Assembly (NCBI GenBank): GCA_051955535.1
Contig: JBQCGP010000051.1
Location: 66,662-130,661, forward strand
DNA length: 64,000 bases
Source: 13-2-20CM-68-14 sp051955535
GTDB lineage: Bacteria > Actinomycetota > Thermoleophilia > Gaiellales > Gaiellaceae
Direction of reading: 5' to 3'
The notes beneath the pieces are model-generated. The model did no database searches. It saw only the letters and a program-made list of their open reading frames with translations, and was not told the DNA's origin. A program made the position numbers and the translations under genes. How positions within the stretch are numbered: the first letter of the stretch is position 1; each line of letters begins with the position of its first letter. Shown here piece by piece: positions 59,213-64,000 of this stretch.

Positions 59213-59281
59213 TAAGGAGCGCGACTGGAAATCGCGTACGGGCCGAAAGGTCCGTCGCGGGTTCAAATCCCGCCCTCTCCG
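59193..59281 (+). tRNA. tRNA-Ser (GGA)
   Basis: Class II tRNA of 89 nt: acceptor GGAGAGG with CCTCTCC, D-arm TCCGAGCGGTCTAAGGA, anticodon stem GCGCGA/TCGCGT with loop containing GGA (reads TCC), long variable arm (ACGGGCC-GAAA-GGTCCGT), T-arm GCGGGTTCAAATCCCGC, discriminator G. CCA is not encoded. Its first 20 nt are duplicated 111 bp upstream. Confidence 0.95.
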
Positions 59282-59532
59282 CCTCACGCCGACTCTCGCG
59301 TGGAGATTCGTTGCGCATCCTGCGGTGCGGAGCAGGCCGCCGGTCCGAAGCCGAGGCGTTCCTCGCCTCGATCGGCTGCGTCAACCCACTCTGACAGTCT
59401 TAACACGAAGCCTTTGAGGCGATCGATGAATTTCGTCGCTCCGCGCGGTCTATCTCCTGACGCGGTCGAACCGGAAGGTCGCCGTTCGTCTTTGGTGAGA
59501 ATGGTCGTGTTGGCTCGAGAAGGAGGGAATCG

Positions 59533-60648
59533 GTGAGTGGAGTGCGGCTCCTCGTTGGCACGCGGAAGGGTGCGTTCGTCCTCACGTCGGACGGGACGCG
59601 AGATGACTGGCAGGTCGAGGGCCCGCTGTTCGCGGGCTGGGAGATGTACCACCTGAAGGGCTCGCCGGCCGACGCCGGCCGGCTGTACGCATCGCAGTCG
59701 ACCGGCTGGCACGGCCAGGTCATGCAACGCTCGGACGACGGCGGCAAGAGCTGGGAGACGGTCGGCAACGAGTTCGCCTACGACGGCGTCCCAGGGACGC
59801 ACCAGTGGTACGACGGCACCCAGCACCCGTGGGAGTTCGCGCGCGTCTGGCATCTGGAGCCGTCGCTCGACGACCCGGACACCGTGTACGCGGGCGTCGA
59901 GGACGCTGCGCTGTTCCGCTCCACCGACGGCGGCCAGAGTTGGCACGAGCTGTCCGGGCTCCGCGGTCACGAGACGGGCGAGAACTGGCAGCCGGGCGCG
60001 GGCGGCCTTTGCCTGCACACGATCCTGATCAGCCCGGACGATCCGAACCGGATCGTGGTCGCGATCTCGGCGGCGGGCGCATTTCGCACGGACGACGGCG
60101 GCGAGACGTGGCGCCCGATCAACAAGGGGCTCCGCTCGCCCGAGCTCCCGGACGAGGAGCGCGAGGTCGGCCACTGCGTGCACAGAATCGCGATGAACCC
60201 GTCCCGGCCGGACACGCTCTTCATGCAGAAGCACTGGCACGTGATGCGCAGCGACGACGCCGGCGACTCCTGGCAGAAGGTCAGCGGCAACCTGCCGTCG
60301 GACTTCGGCTTCCCGATCGCCGTCCACCCGCACGACCCGGAGACGGTCTACGTCGTTCCGATCAAGAGCGACTCCGAGCACGTCCCGCCCGACGCCAAGC
60401 TGCGCGTCTATCGCAGCCGGACGGGTGGCAACGAGTGGGAGGCGCTCACCAACGGCCTCCCGCAGGAGCACTGCTACGTGAACGTGCTCCGCGACGCGAT
60501 GGACGTCGACGGCCTGGATCCCGGCGGCGTCTACTTCGGAACGACCGGCGGCCAGGTCTACGGGTCCTCCGACGGCGGCGACAGTTGGACCGCGATCGTG
60601 CGCGACCTGCCGGCAGTCCTCTCGGTCGAGGCGCAGACCCTGCCGTGA
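59533..60648 (+). CDS. Asp-box beta-propeller (sialidase/VPS10-like) protein
   Basis: A 371-residue protein built of Asp-box repeats S/T-x-D-x-G-x-x-W: SDDGGKSW, STDGGQSW, TDDGGETW, SDDAGDSW and SSDGGDSW, spaced 50-80 residues as in beta-propellers. There is no signal peptide, so it is probably cytoplasmic. Such proteins are annotated as glycosyl hydrolases or photosystem-stability-like factors, but the sialidase active-site arginines are not obvious. GTG 59533 follows AAGGAGGG. The stop overlaps the MoaD-like gene (GTGA). Confidence 0.82.
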   Translation: MSGVRLLVGTRKGAFVLTSDGTRDDWQVEGPLFAGWEMYHLKGSPADAGRLYASQSTGWHGQVMQRSDDGGKSWETVGNEFAYDGVPGTHQWYDGTQHPWEFARVWHLEPSLDDPDTVYAGVEDAALFRSTDGGQSWHELSGLRGHETGENWQPGAGGLCLHTILISPDDPNRIVVAISAAGAFRTDDGGETWRPINKGLRSPELPDEEREVGHCVHRIAMNPSRPDTLFMQKHWHVMRSDDAGDSWQKVSGNLPSDFGFPIAVHPHDPETVYVVPIKSDSEHVPPDAKLRVYRSRTGGNEWEALTNGLPQEHCYVNVLRDAMDVDGLDPGGVYFGTTGGQVYGSSDGGDSWTAIVRDLPAVLSVEAQTLP

Positions 60649-60941
60649 TCCGGGTCGCGATGCCGCAGCACCTCCGCACGCTCGCCGGCGTCGACGGCGA
60701 GATCGTGCTCGAGGTGCCCGAGCGTCCCACGCAGCGCACGGTCCTCGATGCGCTCGAGGCGAGCTACCCGACCCTGCGCGGGACAATCCGCGACCACGGC
60801 ACCGCGAAGCGCCGAGACTTCATCCGCTTCTTCGCGTGCGGGCAGGACATCACGCTCGAGTCGCCGGACGACCCGCTCCCGGACGCGGTCGCTACCGGCT
60901 CGGAGCCGTTCAGGATCGTGGGGGCCATGGCCGGCGGCTAG
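60645..60941 (+). CDS. MoaD/ThiS-family sulfur-carrier-like protein
   Basis: A 98-residue beta-grasp protein ending AMAGG, with the C-terminal Gly-Gly needed for thiocarboxylate formation in MoaD/ThiS. Other parts: MPQHLRTLAGVDGEIVLEV, TVLDALEASYPTLRGTI, and FFACGQDITLESPDDPLP. Translationally coupled (4-nt overlap) to the Asp-box propeller gene, a pairing that also occurs in other actinobacteria and whose purpose is unclear. A JAMM or E1-like partner is not seen here. Confidence 0.85.
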   Translation: MIRVAMPQHLRTLAGVDGEIVLEVPERPTQRTVLDALEASYPTLRGTIRDHGTAKRRDFIRFFACGQDITLESPDDPLPDAVATGSEPFRIVGAMAGG

Positions 60942-60955
60942 CTGTAGAACCGCCG

Positions 60956-62389
60956 GTGAACCAGTTAGCGTTGCCGCCTGTGCGGCGCGCGTACTGGCTT
61001 GGGTTCCTACCGGTTGCCGCGGCCGCCTACTTGGCCTTTGCGGCAGGCGCGTTCTCGGACGGCGCAGCCCGACCCCAGATGGTCTCGCTCGCGGGCATCC
61101 ACAAGATCAAGCACGTCGTCGTGATCATGCAGGAGAACCGCTCGTTCGATTCCTACTTCGGGACCTTTCCAGGTGCGGACGGCATCCCGATGAAGGCCGG
61201 CAAGCCGCTCGTCTGCAACCCGGATCCGAAGACACACGTCTGCGTGCGGCCTTTCCACGACCCTCGTGATCGCAACGCCGGTGGACCGCACCAGCACATG
61301 GACGCGGTCAACGACATCGATCACGGATCGATGGACGGCTTCGTGGCGCTGGAGCGAAAGGCGCTGAGCCTCGCCTGCCGTCCCGATTCGCCCGACGTGG
61401 CGTGCGCCGTGCCCTCGAACCGGATCGACGTTATGGGCTACCACGACGCGCGAGAGATCCCGAACTACTGGGCGTACGCAAAGAACTTCGTCCTCCAGGA
61501 CCACATGTTCGAGCCCGACACCTCCTGGAGCCTGCCGATGCATTTGTTCATGGTCTCGGAGTGGTCGGCGAAGTGCAGCCGCCGGCACGACCCCCTCAGC
61601 TGCCGGACCGCGATTGAGTCGCCGGCGCCGCCGCCGAGTGTTCGGCACAACGCGACTGGACACGCACCGGACTACCCCTGGACCGACCTGACCTACCTGC
61701 TGCACAAGCACCGTGTCTCCTGGCGCTACTACGTCTTCAAGGGCCGCGAGCCGGACTGCGAAAACGACGCCGCGATCATCTGCCGTCCGAAGAAGCAGAG
61801 CGCGAAGACGCCCGGAATCTGGAATCCGCTTCCGTGGTTCGACACCGTCCGGACCGACCACCAGCTCCGCAACATCACCTCGATCAGCCATTTGTTCCAG
61901 GCGGCGCGGCGGGGGACGCTCCCCGCGGTTTCTTGGGTGATCCCGAACGACAAGGTGAGCGACCATCCACCGTCGCGCGTAAGTGCGGGCCAGGCCTATC
62001 TCACAGGGTTGGTCAACGCCATCATGCGCGGCCCTGACTGGAAATCAACCGCGATCTTCGTCGCGTGGGACGACTGGGGCGGTTTCTACGACCACGTTAT
62101 CCCGCCTGTCGTCGACGGTCAGGGTTACGGCCTCAGGGTCCCGGCGATGCTCATCTCGGCGTACGCGCGCCGCGGGTACATCGACCACCAGATCCTGAGC
62201 TTCGACGCCTACGCGAAGTTCATCGAGGACGACTTCATCGGAGGACAACGGCTCGACCCCGCGACCGATGGGCGCCCGGACTCGCGGCCCGGGGTGCGTG
62301 AGAACGCGCCGGTGCTCGGGAACCTCGTCCGTGAGTTCGACTTCAGCCAGACGCCGCGGCGGCCGCTGATTCTCAAGCCGCATCCGTAG
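60956..62389 (+). CDS. Phosphoesterase family protein (phospholipase C / acid phosphatase AcpA-like), exported
   Basis: A 477-residue enzyme with an N-terminal membrane/signal segment (about 12-32) and the start motif HVVVIMQENRSFDSYFGTFP, which includes the catalytic Glu-Asn and Ser of the phosphatidylcholine-PLC/AcpA family. Further marks are DHMFEPDTSWSLPMHLFMVS, VSWVIPNDKVSDHPP and IFVAWDDWGGFYDHV. It hydrolyses phosphomono- or diesters outside the cell. GTG 60956 was preferred to the longer open frame. The C-terminal beta domain of PLC is absent. Confidence 0.88.
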   Translation: MNQLALPPVRRAYWLGFLPVAAAAYLAFAAGAFSDGAARPQMVSLAGIHKIKHVVVIMQENRSFDSYFGTFPGADGIPMKAGKPLVCNPDPKTHVCVRPFHDPRDRNAGGPHQHMDAVNDIDHGSMDGFVALERKALSLACRPDSPDVACAVPSNRIDVMGYHDAREIPNYWAYAKNFVLQDHMFEPDTSWSLPMHLFMVSEWSAKCSRRHDPLSCRTAIESPAPPPSVRHNATGHAPDYPWTDLTYLLHKHRVSWRYYVFKGREPDCENDAAIICRPKKQSAKTPGIWNPLPWFDTVRTDHQLRNITSISHLFQAARRGTLPAVSWVIPNDKVSDHPPSRVSAGQAYLTGLVNAIMRGPDWKSTAIFVAWDDWGGFYDHVIPPVVDGQGYGLRVPAMLISAYARRGYIDHQILSFDAYAKFIEDDFIGGQRLDPATDGRPDSRPGVRENAPVLGNLVREFDFSQTPRRPLILKPHP

Positions 62390-62396
62390 TGTTTCG

Positions 62397-62741
62397 CTAA
62401 GCGGTCGCCGCCTTCCGGATCGCGCCCCGGACGTAGTCCGAACGCCCTTCGAAGAGCAGATCGAGGAACCGGCCGCTGTTCACTAGCCCGGTCCTGCGGC
62501 GCAAGAGGGCGACGAGCCCGGCCTCGGTAAGGCCCGCCGCACGGGCCGTCGACACCGCCTCACGAATGCCCTCGGGGATCGTTCCGCCGGGCCCGAACTG
62601 CCACGCGGGATAGAACCACTCCCGCGATCCCTGGACCGCGAACAGTTCCCCTCGCTCGCGGGCACTTTCGAGCTCCCGGGAGTCGACGGAGAGACGGGTC
62701 GAGATCCAAGAGGCTGGGAGCAGCGTCGTGAAGATGTCCAT
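62397..62741 (-). CDS. Antitoxin-like protein with Xre/MbcA/ParS-type C-terminal domain
   Basis: A 114-residue protein. The segments GELFAVQGSREWFYPAWQFG and EGIREAVSTARAAGLTEAG, followed by GRFLDLLFEGRSDYVRGAI, follow the pattern of MbcA/ParS toxin-binding antitoxin C-terminal domains ('R.WyPafQF...LL.GR.d.V..A'). ATG 62741 has AAAGGA seven bases upstream. A start at 62846 would add a TM helix and is less likely for this family. No RES-type toxin is adjacent, so it may act alone or be a remnant of a pair. Confidence 0.62.
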   Translation of the reverse strand: MDIFTTLLPASWISTRLSVDSRELESARERGELFAVQGSREWFYPAWQFGPGGTIPEGIREAVSTARAAGLTEAGLVALLRRRTGLVNSGRFLDLLFEGRSDYVRGAIRKAATA

Positions 62742-62913
62742 CTCAAGTCCTTTCGTTCGAGAGTCACCTCGTTGCAGCCCCACCCGCATGACATAGCCGA
62801 GTAGGGCGAGCAGCAGCGGTGCGAGAATCACTGCAGTCCAGGACATAAGACGCCGCCTGAGTCTGGCCCATTAGGGGATGGCCGAACGAACGTGTAGGGC
62901 GGTGAGCAGAAGC

Positions 62914-62938
62914 GGTGGGGGAGGGATTTGAACCCCTC
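62914..62938 (-). pseudogene. tRNA 3'-end remnant
   Basis: The minus strand reads GAGGGGTTCAAATCCCTCCC, then CCACC, a T-arm and acceptor 3' side of a tRNA-like gene, but no matching 5' half is found within 150 nt. Such 3' pieces are typically left as attachment-site remnants by integrative elements. A palindrome CTCGAAAC-GG-GTTTCGAG is next to it (62953-62970). Confidence 0.45.
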
Positions 62939-63103
62939 GTCGGACGAAAACCGCTCGAAACGGGTTTCGAGACCTATCTGAGGTCGATCGAAAGCCCTGC
63001 AAACCTACGTAGAAGCAGTTAATGAGGCGGGCCGTGTCCGCGCCAGAATGTGCGCCGGTCCTCAGCTCCCTGCCACGAGGCGACTTCTCGACCGGAAACC
63101 GGG

Positions 63104-63205
63104 CTATGCCGAGAGGCTATCGGGGAGGCCGACCGCTTTCTGGAGGACGCTGGCAAGCTCGGCGCGCGAGCGCACCGCCAGCTTGCGATAGAGGTGGGCC
63201 AGTGT
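63104..63205 (-). pseudogene. LuxR-type HTH C-terminal remnant
   Basis: Thirty-three codons ending in TAG read LAHLYRKLAVRSRAELASVL, then QKAVGLPDSLSA, the last helix-turn-helix part of a LuxR-family regulator. An in-frame TGA lies immediately upstream and the rest of the gene is missing. The break coincides with a CCTGAGCGCAGTCGAAACG motif, a kind of sequence common in dispersed repeats. Confidence 0.6.
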
Positions 63206-63237
63206 TCAGGAATGTCCCCTGAGCGCAGTCGAAACGA

Positions 63238-63633
63238 TCAGCCAGCGGTCGGAGCCAGTTCCCCAAGTTGCCGCTGAACTGCGGCCAAGTCGAGGTACGT
63301 GTCCTTTCGCGCGATCAGCCCACCTTCAACCGTGAACACATCGATACCCTCGCACACGATCGGACGCCCGTCCTTGGTCGCGCTCATCTCGTACTCGCTG
63401 ACGAAATGACCTGAGCCGATATGCACGCGCTTTCGGTCGAAGCGAATGTCCGGCCACTGCTCCATCCCAGCTGCAAACGCTTCACGAACCGCAGACGGAC
63501 CGACCGCATGCACACCGCCACCGTGCAGGTGGAAGACGGTGTCGTCGGTGTGCATCGCCATGATGGCGTCCAGATCCTGCTCCGCCCAGGCTGCTCCGTA
63601 GCGGACAGCGAGTTCCTGAACTTCAGCGCTCAT
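63238..63633 (-). CDS. SnoaL-like / NTF2-fold protein
   Basis: A 131-residue NTF2-fold protein: AVRYGAAWAEQDLDAIMAMH, DDTVFHLHGGG, PSAVREAFAAGMEQWPDIRFD and EGIDVFTVEGGLIARKDTYL. Members are polyketide cyclases, ketosteroid-isomerase-like enzymes or small binding proteins. Shine-Dalgarno GAGGA precedes ATG 63633. Substrate unknown. Confidence 0.82.
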   Translation of the reverse strand: MSAEVQELAVRYGAAWAEQDLDAIMAMHTDDTVFHLHGGGVHAVGPSAVREAFAAGMEQWPDIRFDRKRVHIGSGHFVSEYEMSATKDGRPIVCEGIDVFTVEGGLIARKDTYLDLAAVQRQLGELAPTAG

Positions 63634-63717
63634 CGCAATCCTCCTCGGAAGAAGTCTCGGAGATTAGCGCCACCACGAGCAAAGGAAGAGCGGATTCGGC
63701 TGCGCCAGCGTCCGCGA

Positions 63718-63855
63718 ATGACGCCTCAGAACATCCGCTCAGTGGCGTATGTCGCAGCCGCGATTCTCGGGGCTTTCACGGCCGTTGCGATCGTTCGTCT
63801 TTCGCGGAACTGGGAGGCTCCCGAGCCGGGCCCCGGTGGTAGCGTCGGCACGTGA
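63718..63855 (+). CDS. Small single-TM protein, 45 aa
   Basis: A 45-residue protein: short polar start, one TM helix (AYVAAAILGAFTAVAIV), then a Pro/Gly-rich tail. The stop overlaps the GTG of the next gene by 4 nt (GTGA), which supports both as real and cotranscribed. No family recognised. Confidence 0.48.
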   Translation: MTPQNIRSVAYVAAAILGAFTAVAIVRLSRNWEAPEPGPGGSVGT

Positions 63856-64000
63856 TCGGCGCCCACCTCGCAGCGGACCTCATCGCAGACGGCGAACAGT
63901 TGCCGGTATTCGTCTGGACAATCGACCACCCCGCGGGCCGTGTGCTGGTCGACACCGGCATGATCGACTCGAGGCCCGAGATCGACGATATGAGCCCGAC
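63852..64000 (+). CDS. MBL-fold hydrolase, lactonase-like, partial
   Basis: The first 49 codons (GTG 63852): PVFVWTIDHPAGRVLVDTGM and IDSRPEIDDM match the first strands of metallo-beta-lactamase-fold N-acyl-homoserine-lactonase-like enzymes. The metal-binding HxHxDH motif would lie beyond the window, so activity cannot be assessed. Confidence 0.65.
   Translation, partial: MIGAHLAADLIADGEQLPVFVWTIDHPAGRVLVDTGMIDSRPEIDDMSP

Noticed and set aside
59300..59420. Zinc-ribbon-like start (RCASCGAEQAAGPKP) of a cyclase/regulator gene after tRNA-Ser
   Set aside because: Only two cysteines, rapid loss of coding character and no continuation; could be a very short remnant but not supportable.
62914..63000. 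tmRNA or complete tRNA on the minus strand
   Set aside because: Only the T-arm and acceptor 3' side are visible; no tmRNA tag frame or tRNA 5' half lies upstream, so it is called a remnant.
1..64000. CRISPR arrays or rRNA genes
   Set aside because: No regularly spaced direct repeats of 24-40 bp and no rRNA signature sequences were seen.

Overview
The window is one continuous, very GC-rich, gene-dense bacterial chromosome segment. Many genes start with GTG or TTG and overlap by 4 nt (ATGA/GTGA). At least fourteen genes have a TAnnnT hexamer exactly 6 or 8 nt before the start codon and no Shine-Dalgarno, which points to leaderless transcription. Gene content fits a deep-branching, mainly aerobic Actinomycetota such as Thermoleophilia/Gaiellales; this is inference, as no rRNA is present. 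Features include an acyl-CoA carboxylase with fused biotin carboxylase-BCCP, small TM and Cys-rich orphans, a soluble-type succinate dehydrogenase with a HdrB-like third subunit, and the SRP RNA-dnaX-ybaB-recR order.

Layout. 0-7 kb: glycosyltransferase, Cys/Met-type PLP lyase, a complete sulfate ABC importer, a membrane protein and an Rrf2 regulator (sulfur assimilation). 7-16 kb: two diguanylate cyclases, a Pro-rich exported protein, acyl-CoA carboxylase and an NlpC/P60 wall hydrolase. 16-19 kb: ABC-2 exporter and a sedolisin. 19-31 kb: sucC-methyltransferase-sucD, collagen-like protein, MFS, aminotransferase, PDZ-Lon protease, an SDR, then mdh-icd divergent from gltA. 31-34 kb: two tandem Xer-type recombinases. 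34-40 kb: pckA and sdhAB plus a CCG-domain subunit. 40-48 kb: decarboxylase, phosphoesterase, Asp23 protein, orphan MshEN protein, asd-lysA-lysC and an aldo-keto reductase. 48-51 kb: recR, cNMP-binding protein, ybaB, dnaX, SRP RNA. 51-64 kb: a more accessory stretch with a drug-type MFS, tRNA-Val, about 2 kb of nearly gene-free DNA, gene remnants, a Pro/Glu-rich MshEN protein, cupredoxin, tRNA-Ser, an Asp-box protein, a MoaD-like protein, a secreted phosphoesterase and an MBL-fold enzyme cut by the window end.

The most interesting signal is a dispersed two-hairpin element of about 65 nt, seen five times (3.60, 15.82, 31.55, 48.07 and 59.10 kb), always in the same orientation. Its hairpins are kept by compensatory and G-U changes. 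At four sites it separates an intact gene end (3' end of a protein gene, or 5' end of tRNA-Ser) from a second partial copy of that same end. The two copies always lie 110-111 bp apart although the copied stretch varies from 17 to 44 nt. A related structure with a 142-bp period duplicates the 5' end of tRNA-Val and supplies the stop codon of the neighbouring MFS gene. I know of no described element with this behaviour.
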